Of a stretch of DNA of 64,000 nucleotides, positions 1-10,034 are shown in pieces (position 1 is the stretch's first letter; each line of letters begins with the position of its first letter). The notes below the pieces were generated by a model that ran no database searches, was not told the DNA's origin, and saw only the letters and a program-made list of their open reading frames with translations. Where the stretch lies: NCBI GenBank assembly GCA_963922205.1, contig CAWUHX010000528.1, forward strand, positions 16,426 through 80,425, in the 5' to 3' direction. Source of the stretch: Romanomermis culicivorax (Eukaryota; Nematoda; Enoplea; Mermithida; Mermithidae). A program made the translations under genes and the position numbers.

Positions 1-1
1 C

Positions 2-1582
2 AATTGGCTCAGACTGGAGATTGGTCGAATTTACATGAAAAATATGAACAATTTCGTCATAAAAGGTGGAAAGGATGTGCGAGACCTTATCATCGATTGT
101 AGACAACAAGTCAGAAGTGTGGAGGTGATGGAGACAAGTGATTGCCAAGAACCATTGTACAATATTGTTCTCGCAAATACCGAATGCCTTCATGACCTTC
201 ACATAGAATCACACGGTTGCGTGCGAATAAACAGTAGAGCAGTGAAAAAAGGTCACATAACTTACACATTTGATGGTTTGAATGGAGATTCCGAAATCCT
301 ATTGCAACATTCACCCGGTTTAACGCACAAAATCGTGATGACATCATTCGATGTTCACGAATTTGATCTCACCATTTGGAACTACACTGACCATACAACA
401 CTGGTGTTTAGTAATGATGACAAAAGCCTCCGAATCCAAATTCTAGGCGCAACAGAGTCAGTAGAATTGTCATTAGGTGGTGGACTGCAAATGGGCCTTG
501 AAAACGGACTGTTTCGAGCCGATTTGTACTTTCTACAATCGAAAGGTCAACTGTGGTATAAATATAGAAAAGTTTTCTCGTCGATGAACTTCATGATCAA
601 TGCCTACTCTCATCGGGACCGAGAAGCTTTCATCTTGGAGAATGGACTGATAAGGTTTGGTAAGAAACAATTACAGTTTCACGCACATGTTGCAAATGGC
701 ACGGAGAAAATAAGGTGCAAGGCCGGCTACAACCTTGTCGTGATTGAACCTCTGTGCGAACCATTGTGGAAAATATTCATGAAAAAACTGAGTTGGTTCA
801 ATGATATAGAAATTTTTGTCAGATCAAAAATTAGAAAACTGACTATCGATCTAACACTCGTATGTGATGTTATGAACCAATGGTATAAATATTATTCATT
901 GAGCATAGAATCGCTTGTGGTTGGCCAAAATATGAATTTAACAGTTTACGCAATCCTAGAAACTGAAATGCAGACTGTTAAATACAAAGTTGGGGTCATT
1001 CAGTTAATAGACGTAATGGTTGATCAAAAATACCAAAAAGTGGTGATAACTTCGACATCAGATTTTACTCTAGTTCACGATCAAAAAGGAAACATTCTAA
1101 CAAAGCCCCTGACGAAAATTATCGACTCAGTCAGTCCAGTGATGCTTATTGACCCTGCCCTTATTGAGCAAGCTCAAACATTCCTTTTCAAAGGTAGAAC
1201 CCTAACAAATTATGATTTTGTGTTATACCAAAATACTACCCTGATAATTACCAACTTGGCCAGCGATGTTTTCAAAACTTTGACGTTGAGCAACGCCAGT
1301 CCTTACTTTTATACAGTCATTTTAAAAAATTATACAGACGAGAAAATGCGTACGATAAAATTAGAATTTGAAGATGGAATGAAATTCGATTTGATGAAAT
1401 TCAATCCGAAGCAGGCCATCAGTTACACTGATTTCATACAGAAACTTCACGTTTTTGCGCAGTACATTAGAAAAAAGACGTCCATTATGAATAACCACGC
1501 TGCATTCGAGAATGTTGTTGAAAAAATTATGCCTGTCGATACGATGGGCGGGCTGTGTCTGCCAATGGAAGCTACATTCTAG
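2..1582 (+). CDS. 3' part of a large protein of unknown function
   Basis: The frame is open from the left edge through position 1582 (TAG), so the first in-frame ATG (35) need not be the true start and the gene probably continues upstream. The visible 515+ residues have no stop, few cysteines, and alternating hydrophobic and polar residues that suggest a beta-rich fold. I see no clear membrane segment, zinc finger or catalytic signature, and I do not recognise the family. Its composition differs from the retroelement genes downstream, and it ends before the repeat-filled DNA begins. A normal AATAAA lies about 160 bp after the stop. I read it as a host gene, or a gene fixed in the host, rather than a transposon gene. 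Confidence 0.7.
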   Translation, partial: NWLRLEIGRIYMKNMNNFVIKGGKDVRDLIIDCRQQVRSVEVMETSDCQEPLYNIVLANTECLHDLHIESHGCVRINSRAVKKGHITYTFDGLNGDSEILLQHSPGLTHKIVMTSFDVHEFDLTIWNYTDHTTLVFSNDDKSLRIQILGATESVELSLGGGLQMGLENGLFRADLYFLQSKGQLWYKYRKVFSSMNFMINAYSHRDREAFILENGLIRFGKKQLQFHAHVANGTEKIRCKAGYNLVVIEPLCEPLWKIFMKKLSWFNDIEIFVRSKIRKLTIDLTLVCDVMNQWYKYYSLSIESLVVGQNMNLTVYAILETEMQTVKYKVGVIQLIDVMVDQKYQKVVITSTSDFTLVHDQKGNILTKPLTKIIDSVSPVMLIDPALIEQAQTFLFKGRTLTNYDFVLYQNTTLIITNLASDVFKTLTLSNASPYFYTVILKNYTDEKMRTIKLEFEDGMKFDLMKFNPKQAISYTDFIQKLHVFAQYIRKKTSIMNNHAAFENVVEKIMPVDTMGGLCLPMEATF

Positions 1583-1738
1583 AAATTTATGAATCCAAAG
1601 ATATCGAATGTATATACTTGCAATATCATTTTTGCCCTAAAAATCTTAGAAATTTAGCTGTATACATTAATATGTGGAACTTTACTTGATAATCGTCATT
1701 TTGAACTGATATTACATGCTTCCTACAAATTCCAAGTA

Positions 1739-1744
1739 AATAAA
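1739..1744 (+). terminator. Poly(A) signal of the left-edge gene
   Basis: AATAAA lies about 157 bp downstream of the TAG at 1580-1582, in AT-rich DNA with no other candidate before the repeat array. The position fits a 3' UTR. Confidence 0.5.
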
Positions 1745-2412
1745 ATTTATGGAACATCAGAGAAAAAAATCTAAAACTATAAAAAGCAACAATATAGTTT
1801 CAATCTTATGTAGAGAAGCGTTTGCATTCATTTTTATTGCAAAAATTGTGTTTGAATAAATCATTTGTATTGCTGTGTATTAACTGCTTTTATGGTGGAC
1901 AAACACCACATATATTTTTCCTCCGGCATTGTGAAGATGATAAGAAAAATGAAAATCAAAAGAGGTAGTTATAGTGACCCGTACAGGAGCTACACAAAGA
2001 TACCCACATTATAAGTGTAGGACTGAGAAAGACTGCATATACTGTGTTGGGCGATACAGGTGATCAAAAAATGGTCATGTGGCTTCAATGTATGAAATGC
2101 CACATTATGATAAAAATCTTTTTTTCTCTTGCACATCTTAAAACTGGCTCTATTCAGTCATGTATGGAAATTGACTTGATACCTTCATCCCCCACTTTTT
2201 TCTGCTGCCTGTCACATGCTCCCTGTGACTTGCAAGTGAACCCAGTAATTGGAACACTCCAGAAAAAAATATATACTATAAAAGTTTTCACTCTTAATGT
2301 ATACATTGTGTATATACATCTGTGTTCCAAAAATTATTTTTGAATAAATCATTTCTATTGCTGTGTTTTAGTTGCTTCTACAACTCCAAAGAAAATAAGA
2401 AATTCAGAAATG

Positions 2413-2661
2413 TATAGTCTGTTTTTCTTAAAATGCTTCCAAATAATGAAAGTGGAAAGCAAGTAGTATTTCAGATTTTTGCGATTTTCTGGAAAACAAA
2501 ATGTCATGCAGGACTGAAAATTTGTGAACGTACTGACCTAACCTTTAGCAATTTTTGGAGTGAAAAATTTTACAAACAGAACTTTATGTAAATGATTTTG
2601 GCGGCTGTACTGATTTGTGTCACTTTTCTATTTGGAAGCATTTTATAAAAAACAGATTATA
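2413..2661. mobile_element. MITE, TA-flanked, about 245 bp
   Basis: The ends are inverted repeats of about 32 bp: TATAGTCTGTTTTTCTTAAA at 2413 and its approximate complement ending CAGATTATA at 2661, both continuing into ATGCTTCCAAATA / TATTTGGAAGCAT. TA dinucleotides flank both ends, as in Tc1/mariner-type elements. The interior is AT-rich and non-coding. The element interrupts a tandem repeat unit. Confidence 0.65.
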
Positions 2662-2908
2662 GTTATACCAGCTGGGGGTACACGAAAGATATCCATATAT
2701 AAAGTATAGGGCCAACTAAGGCCATGGTACAATACAGGGATTGTAAAAAGTATGGTTGTGATTTCAATATGCAAAGTATTCATCATAATGATTGAACTTT
2801 TTTTATCTTACACAAATCTCAATACTTTGGCTGTATACACTAATGTATGGAAGCTGATTCGATACTCTTCATCCCCTAACCTTTTCAATGATTGTCACGT
2901 GCTTCCTC

Positions 2909-3205
2909 AGAAAGCATTGTGAAGCGATATCTGTCATCATTTTGATTGGTCGAAAAAATTTATTGATTTTTACAGTTGTTTCTGGCAAATTTTCTGGCTT
3001 CGGCTTAGACTCAGGCTTAGGCTTAGGTTTACGCTTAGGCTTAGGATTAGCTTTAGTCTTAGGTTTAGTCTTAGGTTTAGGCCTAGGCTTGGACTCACGA
3101 TTAGCAAGGAGTAGACTACAACTTTTCGACCAATCAAATTGAAGGTATGAAATTTTTCCACCAATCAAATTGATGACAGATCTCGCTCCTTAATGCTTTG
3201 TTGCT
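2909..3205. mobile_element. Inverted-repeat element carrying a telomere-like array
   Basis: Near 2909-2957 the sequence runs AGAAAGCATT..GAAGCGA, then ATCTGTCATCA, then TTTGATTGG. Near 3153-3205 the same blocks occur reversed and complemented, giving inverted ends of about 50 bp with a few mismatches. A second internal copy of the CCAATCAAATTGA block lies at 3130. Between the arms is the (TTAGGC)-like array. There is no coding sequence, and the target duplication is not clear. Confidence 0.6.
3000..3112 (+). repeat. Degenerate TTAGGC interstitial telomere-like array
   Basis: About 18 hexamers follow each other in register, mostly TTAGGC with variants TTAGGT, TTAGTC, TTACGC and TTAGGA. TTAGGC is the telomere repeat of nematodes, so this is the best taxonomic clue in the window. 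Both strands are open here, giving Lys/Pro-rich and Leu/Gly-rich translations, which are by-products of the repeat. Confidence 0.75.
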
Positions 3206-3279
3206 ACCTCTCCAAGTGAACCAACCAATGGGAGTATTCAAGAGTAGGTATGATGCTATAGAAAATAAAAACTTAGTTT

Positions 3280-3283
3280 CACT
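3280..3283. repeat. Target site duplication CACT of element A (left)
   Basis: CACT directly abuts the TGTC terminus at 3284 and is matched by CACT at 10768-10771. The paralogous tandem unit at 2287-2300 reads TTTTCACTCTTAATG with a single CACT, as expected of an empty site. Confidence 0.8.
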
Positions 3284-4071
3284 TGTCGTATTACGCGCTC
3301 GTATGCCCTCGGCTGCCTACCTGCGGTTCTTGGGAGATCCAATCTGGTACGACCCCTGACGCTAACCCGGTATTAAATGCTGTCCTACTGTAGGTCTCCG
3401 AGACGTAAGAAACAAAGACGTTTATTTTGGAGAATTGACAAAAGTGCAAATACAACTGTGAGCAAACGGTGGACACAAATACAAAATGCCAAAGTATGAA
3501 TACGAACGCTGAACACCTCCCTGAGTCGCCGACCCTTCTTAAGTCCCTGTACGCAGAGTCCCAGGGACCTTCGGGTACCTTAATCCACGACCTAAGCTGA
3601 AAGCCTAAGAAAAAGGTCAGTCTACCTTTTGAACTAACACTCACTCTTCTCCTCAACAAAGTTGGAACGCCGAAAGTCCTCTCAGGTCGCGGGAGTTTCT
3701 CCAAACGAGTCCGCGACGCGAAGTCGAAAATACAAAACAGTACGAGCAATAAAAGGCGTCCGCTATCCTTCCACAGTTGCCACCAGTCTTCTTCGAAGAC
3801 GCACAGGAAAACGCGACCGGCTCGCAATAAGACGATTAATAATAATAATGAAACAAAACTGCCACGCGTCTAACATCGACTTTGCAGATGCATGCAAAAC
3901 ATTCACACAACCATTTATGTATTTTTTGAGCCAAAAATGTATATGACACAAACCGTTTTACTGGTTTGTTTGCCCAAGAATAAATGAAATCACTTTAACA
4001 ACAAAGGAGCTTTAGAGAATAAAAGTGAGGTAGTTAGAGGACCAAAGGTCAGAGGAATTGACCCTCTGACA
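3284..4071 (-). repeat. 3' LTR of element A (full length, 788 bp)
   Basis: On the minus strand it begins TGTCAGAGGGTCAATTCC and ends ...CGACA. Positions 3643-4071 match 10339-10767 at 428 of 429 sites (the difference is CTTC against CATC in AGTCTTCNTCGAAG). Positions 3284-3642 have no counterpart in the right copy, because that copy is cut there. A short inverted repeat (TCAGAGG / CCTCTGA) lies at the U3 end. Confidence 0.85.
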
Positions 4072-4086
4072 TCCCTCCCCCCCAAA
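4072..4086 (-). other. Polypurine tract of element A
   Basis: The minus strand reads TTTGGGGGGGAGGGA immediately before the TGTCAG start of the 3' LTR. This is where plus-strand DNA synthesis is primed in LTR elements, and it fixes the orientation of the element. Confidence 0.8.
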
Positions 4087-5252
4087 GGCAAGACTTTTCC
4101 CGCCAGCGAAGGGAAAAGTCAGGAGGTCCCCCAAGGGCCCCAGACCCTCGATGCCGACGACCGGCGCCTCCAATCGTTCCCAAAAAGACGACGCTACGCG
4201 CCGTTGACGCAATTTGTATACAATAAAAAATAAAATGTCCGTTTCGAACGGTATCGTTCCACCATGGGGCCAATGGCGCCGGGTGCTACCCCCGACGCTA
4301 AAAAAGTTTTCAAATAAGAATGCCCCGTGGGCCGGTTGTCCCCGAATAATAAAACAAAAAATGTTCGAACGAATAGCGTTCGCGGCGCTCGGGCCGAATT
4401 TGATCGAATAAAAAATAAAATCGTATGACCGGCGGCGACCCCCGCGGTGCCCGGGTTACGTTGTGGGCCGCTCCCCACTGCCGTCGATGTGTATCTTATC
4501 GGCGGCTCCTCCTTCATCGATTTTGGCGTTCGTCTCCGTCCTCTCCGGAGGGGGGGTGTTGACGGTGGAGAGCCCGCAAGACTTTCTCGATTTCCGCCGC
4601 CGTTGCTCCTCTGGCCCCTTGGCCGGACACTGGCCCCCCCAACGCCTTTGGTATTATCCGCCCCCAGGGAGAAAGGATGCCCGAAAAATCAAATCCTCTG
4701 GCCCTTTGGCTGTCTAGATTTTGAATCAAAAATGTTTATGGTATTTGTTGTTAGAGTGATTTTGCCTTATTGAAGGGCAAACTTAAACCAGTAACACGGT
4801 TTGTGCCATAAAAAAAGAATTTGAATTGAAAATATGTTTTGGAAAAAAGGTAAAGAGAAATGTGAAAAATGGTTACGCGAAAGCTGCCTACACACTGCAC
4901 GATGCTAGTTGGCAACTGCATTGGAAGGAAAAAGAAAAAACCAAAATTTACGCCAATACGAGATTTGGAATATCGTTTACAAGTTCACCGAAAAATGAGG
5001 TACAAAATGTGCTTGTGCAGGTTCAAATACAATAAAACACAGACGAAGAGAAAGAATAAACGGAACAAACTGAGATTAGTACAAAAGGCAATTTTAAGGC
5101 AATTTTAAAGAGGCACAACCGGTTTCTGATTTTGTAATACTAACGCTTGGAAAAAAAATAAGTGATCTATACAATACCCGAAGAATTCACAATTTGAAAG
5201 AATTATGCTTATATTGACCTCACAAAGAGCGGGGTCATTATTAACAATTAAT
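4087..5252 (-). other. Non-coding 3' region of element A, partly GC-rich
   Basis: This stretch separates the ORF3 stop from the polypurine tract. 4090-4690 is much richer in G+C than anything nearby and repeats phrases such as AATAAAAAATAAAAT and GAACG..CGTTCG. 4730-4810 resembles part of the element's own LTR (3949-4010) in the opposite orientation, including a GGGCAAAC..AAACCAGTAA.ACGGTTTGTG block. I see no convincing gene in either direction. Confidence 0.5.
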
Positions 5253-8200
5253 TTACTTCTGTCGATGACCGCTGTGGTCCCGCCCCGGCTGACCAATACC
5301 TTGATCTCTCTTCAGCGGTGATATATATTCGGGGTTTCCTATCGGCGGTGGTCCTTGCGGCACTTGCATTCCCGTCGACGTACCCGGAATTTCCATCCTT
5401 TCTTCGCCTTGTACGTTGCGTATCGGCGGAATTACTGACGGAGGCGGCATTTGTATTCCGGGCGGAACCAAGAACTGGTGATAATATTGCTGTTGGCCCG
5501 GCTGGAATTGTACAACCGGAAATTGCGAAACTTGAAATTGCTGCGGCGGAGGTATCATTGTATTGGGCAATAGTTGACCTGAAAAAAGAGGGCGAGTCAT
5601 ACAGTCAACTCCTACCATAGGTAATCCCGGATAATTCGGCGGCATATACGGCATTTGTTGCTGCTGCGCCATCATCATTGCCTTAGGGTCGGCCATTGAC
5701 ACTCCCTGCTGACTCGCTTCGTTGGCCTTAGGCCTATCCAGTGAAGCCGTCCGACTGGAATAGGACACGTCCAACCGATCATCATGCTGATAATATCCGG
5801 GTGTTCTTTTCCGGCTTCGCGATTTTCGATTCTCCTTTCTCTCCTCCATTTCTCTTCTTTCTTTCTCTTTTCGCTCGAATCTCTCCTCGTATTCCTCAAT
5901 TTCCTTACGCCAGCTTTCCTCCTCATTCTCTCTCCGTCTTTTTTCTCTTGACATCGACTTTTCATGCCTACTTTCGTCCCGATGCCGACTTTCATATCTC
6001 CTTTTTCGTTCTTTTTCTGGCGTAGCCGATTTTTCTTTTTTCTGTTTATCATCGTCTTTTCTCGTCCAATGTCTGGATACCTTTCCTGCCGCAGGCCTGC
6101 TGTAGGGGTGCTTGACTCGGTATCCAATTTTCCTTTTCAACTTTTTCTCGAGTTCCAATAGATCGCGAGCTTTCTTTCTATCAATAATTTCCCAAAAGCG
6201 TATCCGCGGATCCGTATTATCGATTTCTTTCTTCCAAACTTGAATGTTCGTATAATTTGGTTCCGGGTCTTTTTTATCCTGAAGTACGGCTTTCGCAATT
6301 GTATACGCTAACCCTGATGCCTTGGATTGGCAAGAGGCGTATAGCGTATGAAAGTTACTAGCTGGTCCTTCTTGCCCGGCATTAAATTCGCGACGCAGTT
6401 TCATGGCGACGTAAGCATGAGCCTGGTAATGGAAACCAGCGAAATTCTGCGGAATCCTGCCCAACCGCGACAGCTTCATAAATAGGCAGGCGCAAGCCCA
6501 CACTGCGGCTTCATAGGCCTTTTCCGGAGCCCGAGTTGTGGCCCATTCTGTCAATTGCCTCTCGAATATATTCCACAATTTTTCTGGCAAATTGGCCTGC
6601 AATACGTGAAATTGCAGCTCATAATAGCGTATAGTTTCGATTTCTACGCCCGCTTCGTCGTAAATACGATTTATCAGATCCGTGGTCATAAGAGCCACTT
6701 CTTCCTCCAAAGCAGGATTCATATGTGCGAGATACTTCTGAACGCACGGATTCGACAACGACACTCTGCCATATTGGAAATCGACAACGTACTTTCCTTC
6801 TTTCAAAGCTTTCTTCAAAAGCTGCCCACGCTTCCCTAGGCCTCGTCGATACTTGATTCTGTCATTCGGGTTTGCAGGCGGTTGATGAAATTTCCCGCTC
6901 TTCACTCGGTCCAATTCGGCTTTATTTTCGTCTTTCGATATTCGATTTTCTTTTTCTTGCCTTTTATTATGCATTACTCTCGCAAACTTTGTCGGATTAG
7001 TTATGTTTTCTACACTCTGCCCACCAGCTTTGGCATACACCGGCGGTGCGGGCAGAACGTTCGTTTCGGGAGATTCGTCCTCACTTCCAATTTCAGAAAC
7101 GACTTCCACATATGGCTCCTCGCTCGTTTCCTCCTCTTCGGCGTTGATAGTTTCCAGTTGTTTCGCCAGCTCAATCGCGGCCTTCCCATACTTCTCTTTT
7201 TCTAACGTTTCGATTTTTTCTTGCATTTCCTTTATCTGCTCTGTCAATCTTTCCACATCAGGTTGTGTCTCGCGTTCGGCTTCAACTATTTCCATCAATT
7301 TTTCTTCTCCCCCGACATTTTTGTTTTCGTCAATGGGCGCGTTGGCCGTGGGGGAATCCGGTATAATTACTTCCACGGGCTTTTCCTGGTCCATTTCGAC
7401 ACCTGAAACATTCAAATTATCGTTTTCAGAGGGTACGTTTTCTGTCTGCTCCTTCGAAGTTCCTTCTATAGGACCCTGGCTAGCCGGGACCACAACTTCT
7501 ACTTGGGGAAACAGATCCGAATCGTCCCACTTAGTTACTGACTTAAAAGTTGCAGAAGTGCTTGGGACCCATAGGTCCTTAGCCTCGAATATGGACGCGG
7601 AAACATTCCAATAAATAAGATTTTTGCTCGCCGCGTGAATATGCAAAAAATGAAACACGTTATAAAAATTATGGTTCAAAAAATAAATAGAGTTATCACG
7701 TAAATCCGTTTCTATTTCTTCCTCTGGTTCTTTCAGGGAACGCGGTATCCATTTTATAGGTAGGACACAGAAAGTATTTTGGACCGACTTCTGCGTGCGT
7801 ACCTTCGGATACCGCTCCATCATTTGTTCGGCCTGATCGGTCATTTTGTTATTTAGAAGATCTTGGCCCATCCATTTCATGAATTCGATCCGTTCTTGCT
7901 CGTTTCTCCAAACAGTAGACCACATACCCGAAGTAAATCCAGGGACCCAAGATCTCCATTCTTGCGCCGAGTGAGGCCACAAGAAATAGATAATAGGATT
8001 TATATTCTTCTCGTACAATTCTTTGACCACGGGGACGATTGATCGATTGATCTTTTTATGGTAGTAGTCCTTGAGCGACGATACCTGTTCTTGCAATTTA
8101 TTCGTAAAATGGATCACTTTATTGGGCCACCTTCCTTGTTTCATTTCCATTTCTCGTGGCTCTATTGGCCGTCCGAACTGTCGCGCCGCTATTATATCTT

Positions 8201-9320
8201 CTAGGTCCCAATCGTTGTTTGGCGTCACTTCCGATTCTTCAGTATCTTTTCTTTTTCGTGATGCTTTCACTCTTCTTTCTATCCACGGGTACCAACCACG
8301 GGGTACTGGTTGCGGATCTTTTTCGCTATTCGAGAAATGTGGAGGGCAATAGAAATTTCCAGCCGTTTGGTCTTCCGACAATTTATAAGTTGATATGGCT
8401 TCCCCGCGCATCATAAAATACAACGCATTGATATTGCCGGTCATTTCTTCAACCCCATATGCGCCTTTCCACTGCGGGTCCGTATATTTGTCTTCAAACG
8501 TTTCTCGGAACCTTCGAGCTAAATCGGATACCAATTCCGGCTCCATCGTATCGTGAGGATATAGTCTGAAGCAATTTTGCACATCACTAGCAAACCCGTA
8601 TCGTAACAGTGCCAAAAAACATAGAAGAGACCCGCGCGCGTCGAGCGTCGCGTATCGTAAAACTTCTATGTTTAGTTTGTCGGCTTCCATTAGCTGCCGA
8701 AATTCTAAAGAGCTCAATTGGCCCCACGAGATCTTAAAAGCGTCGGCCCACAAAAACAGAAGTTCCGTCATAAAAGCCTTCAAGTTCAGGGCTTCCGGGC
8801 TAATTCCTACCATCCTAGTCTTCGCTTTATCTTTCATTTCGGCTAAGACGATTTCTAGATCGTAAACGCAGCACGACAAGATGTAGTCAATATTGTCGCG
8901 TCTTTTTCGGGCTAATTCCTTTTCTTGATCTAGATATCCGAACCTAGTCAAGACTAACGTGATATCTTCTCGGATATGAAAACCGACGATGATGTTTTCT
9001 TCGCGGAAAATTGTATTATATACCTTGTGAAAATGTTCTCGGTCCCAAAACTTTAGATCTATTATAAAGTTTTTTCCACACATGGTCGAAATTGTTAAGA
9101 GCCGTAAGGCGTCGCTGGGTCTCGAACCCGCCGTTTTGGGTTTCCTCCCACTTTCAGTATCTAGCGCGATGAGTACTCGTCCTCTAAATTTTGACTGGTT
9201 TATCGCCTTGATAAACGCTTTTATGTTCTCGGGCGCAAGAAATAATGGTTCCTCGATGGCCGCATGAGGCACACCGAACAACGACGAAAAATAATTAAAG
9301 ATATCTGTTGAGCATACCAT
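5253..9320 (-). CDS. Retrotransposon ORF3: DEDDy 3'-5' exonuclease with long C-terminal extension
   Basis: An uninterrupted frame of 1355 codons. Residues about 25-230 form a DEDDy (WRN/RNase D-like) exonuclease: Exo I is D54-T-E56, Exo II is I-V-G-F-H-I-R-E-D119, and Exo III is Y223-A-T-L-D227, preceded by the W..L...... helix usual in this family. Next come a Trp-rich region with IYFLWPHSAQEW near 455, an acidic linker, a coiled coil near 685-735, a helical domain near 825-1010, an Arg/Glu/Ser-rich tract near 1065-1160, and a Pro/Gln/Met-rich tail. The gene lies where env would sit: after the integrase remnant and before the polypurine tract. The likely activity is 3'-end trimming of nucleic acid; the substrate is unknown. 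A second ATG 11 nt upstream is in another frame and opens only a short peptide. Confidence 0.85.
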   Translation of the reverse strand: MVCSTDIFNYFSSLFGVPHAAIEEPLFLAPENIKAFIKAINQSKFRGRVLIALDTESGRKPKTAGSRPSDALRLLTISTMCGKNFIIDLKFWDREHFHKVYNTIFREENIIVGFHIREDITLVLTRFGYLDQEKELARKRRDNIDYILSCCVYDLEIVLAEMKDKAKTRMVGISPEALNLKAFMTELLFLWADAFKISWGQLSSLEFRQLMEADKLNIEVLRYATLDARGSLLCFLALLRYGFASDVQNCFRLYPHDTMEPELVSDLARRFRETFEDKYTDPQWKGAYGVEEMTGNINALYFMMRGEAISTYKLSEDQTAGNFYCPPHFSNSEKDPQPVPRGWYPWIERRVKASRKRKDTEESEVTPNNDWDLEDIIAARQFGRPIEPREMEMKQGRWPNKVIHFTNKLQEQVSSLKDYYHKKINRSIVPVVKELYEKNINPIIYFLWPHSAQEWRSWVPGFTSGMWSTVWRNEQERIEFMKWMGQDLLNNKMTDQAEQMMERYPKVRTQKSVQNTFCVLPIKWIPRSLKEPEEEIETDLRDNSIYFLNHNFYNVFHFLHIHAASKNLIYWNVSASIFEAKDLWVPSTSATFKSVTKWDDSDLFPQVEVVVPASQGPIEGTSKEQTENVPSENDNLNVSGVEMDQEKPVEVIIPDSPTANAPIDENKNVGGEEKLMEIVEAERETQPDVERLTEQIKEMQEKIETLEKEKYGKAAIELAKQLETINAEEEETSEEPYVEVVSEIGSEDESPETNVLPAPPVYAKAGGQSVENITNPTKFARVMHNKRQEKENRISKDENKAELDRVKSGKFHQPPANPNDRIKYRRGLGKRGQLLKKALKEGKYVVDFQYGRVSLSNPCVQKYLAHMNPALEEEVALMTTDLINRIYDEAGVEIETIRYYELQFHVLQANLPEKLWNIFERQLTEWATTRAPEKAYEAAVWACACLFMKLSRLGRIPQNFAGFHYQAHAYVAMKLRREFNAGQEGPASNFHTLYASCQSKASGLAYTIAKAVLQDKKDPEPNYTNIQVWKKEIDNTDPRIRFWEIIDRKKARDLLELEKKLKRKIGYRVKHPYSRPAAGKVSRHWTRKDDDKQKKEKSATPEKERKRRYESRHRDESRHEKSMSREKRRRENEEESWRKEIEEYEERFERKEKERREMEERKENRKSRSRKRTPGYYQHDDRLDVSYSSRTASLDRPKANEASQQGVSMADPKAMMMAQQQQMPYMPPNYPGLPMVGVDCMTRPLFSGQLLPNTMIPPPQQFQVSQFPVVQFQPGQQQYYHQFLVPPGIQMPPPSVIPPIRNVQGEERMEIPGTSTGMQVPQGPPPIGNPEYISPLKRDQGIGQPGRDHSGHRQK

Positions 9321-10034
9321 TCTCCGAACATTGTAATCTTAAAATTTTCATACAATTTTTTAACTACAATTTTCTGTGATAATTTCGAAACAAAACGACT
9401 CAAATGCACAAGAATAAATTTGGACATAGGTGAGTTGATCAGTCTCTCAAATACCCAAAATCCTCAGCATATAAATTGCCGCGCGGTCAATTTAGAGTCT
9501 CATTTCGAATAAAAAATTTCTAGCACATATTTTAACCTTTCCACACTTACTACTAAGTCGGAAATTTGTATTATCTTGGCGATCTTGCGGTTCCCCGAAA
9601 CTACTGTCTACTTCGACGAAAGTGGACGTGGCCATATCGCGTTCGAATTTGAACTTCAAAAATCCTCCAGTCGACGATAATAATAAATATTATAATATTT
9701 TGCAAATGAAATCTAAAAAGTAGCTCCATAACAGCTTCGATTTTATGGGATCTATAAGTCGGGAAGGGTTTTTTCGGGACTTATAAACATTTTCATTTCT
9801 TCACACCGAGCGCGTGAAAAAATATAATTTTTGCCCATTAAAATAAATTTTCGGCGTCGTAATTTTTTACAAGTGCCTAGAACTGCCATAGAATTGCCAA
9901 AAATAAGTTAGAACGATAAAAATTCAAAGGGAAAAAACGAGGAGAAATGGGGAAAATTATGATACAGGAAAGATTAAAAAGGGACACATAAAACAAACTT
10001 TGAACACAACGCGCAAATAAAACGATAAAATGAA
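9321..10034 (-). other. Spacer between integrase remnant and ORF3
   Basis: AT-rich, with stops in all frames. The same kind of gap separates pol and ORF3 in elements B and D, so ORF3 is probably expressed from a separate or spliced message. I could not define a splice acceptor or promoter by eye. Confidence 0.45.

Larger units (their letters stand above)
1600..3283. repeat. Diverged tandem repeat array, units of about 450-490 bp
   Basis: The anchor TTTGAATAAATCATTT occurs at 1851 and 2339, and again (TTTGAATAAATCACTT) at 10814. Other shared phrases recur in the same order: a chest of GTTATA..., ...TATAGG/GTAGG near 1970, 2660 and 10930, and CATGCTTCC/CACGTGCTTCC near 1715, 2212 and 2897. Subtracting the MITE, the telomere-bearing element and element A brings the spacing of the last pair near that of the first pair (488 bp). 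No coding potential is apparent. Confidence 0.65.

Noticed and set aside
2869..3168. Lys/Pro-rich and Leu/Gly-rich open frames over the telomere-like array
   Set aside because: They are translations of the hexamer repeat in several frames, with no independent evidence of a gene.
2900..3200. A true chromosome end
   Set aside because: The array is short, degenerate, enclosed by inverted repeats and flanked on both sides by further chromosomal sequence.
4447..4773. A GC-rich plus-strand gene
   Set aside because: Overlapping frames on both strands arise from the GC-rich composition. There is no homology signal, and the region lies in the 3' non-coding part of element A.
5741..8416. Plus-strand frames of 60-200 codons opposite the ORF3 of element A
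   Set aside because: They are antisense shadows of the 1355-codon frame and show no domain features.
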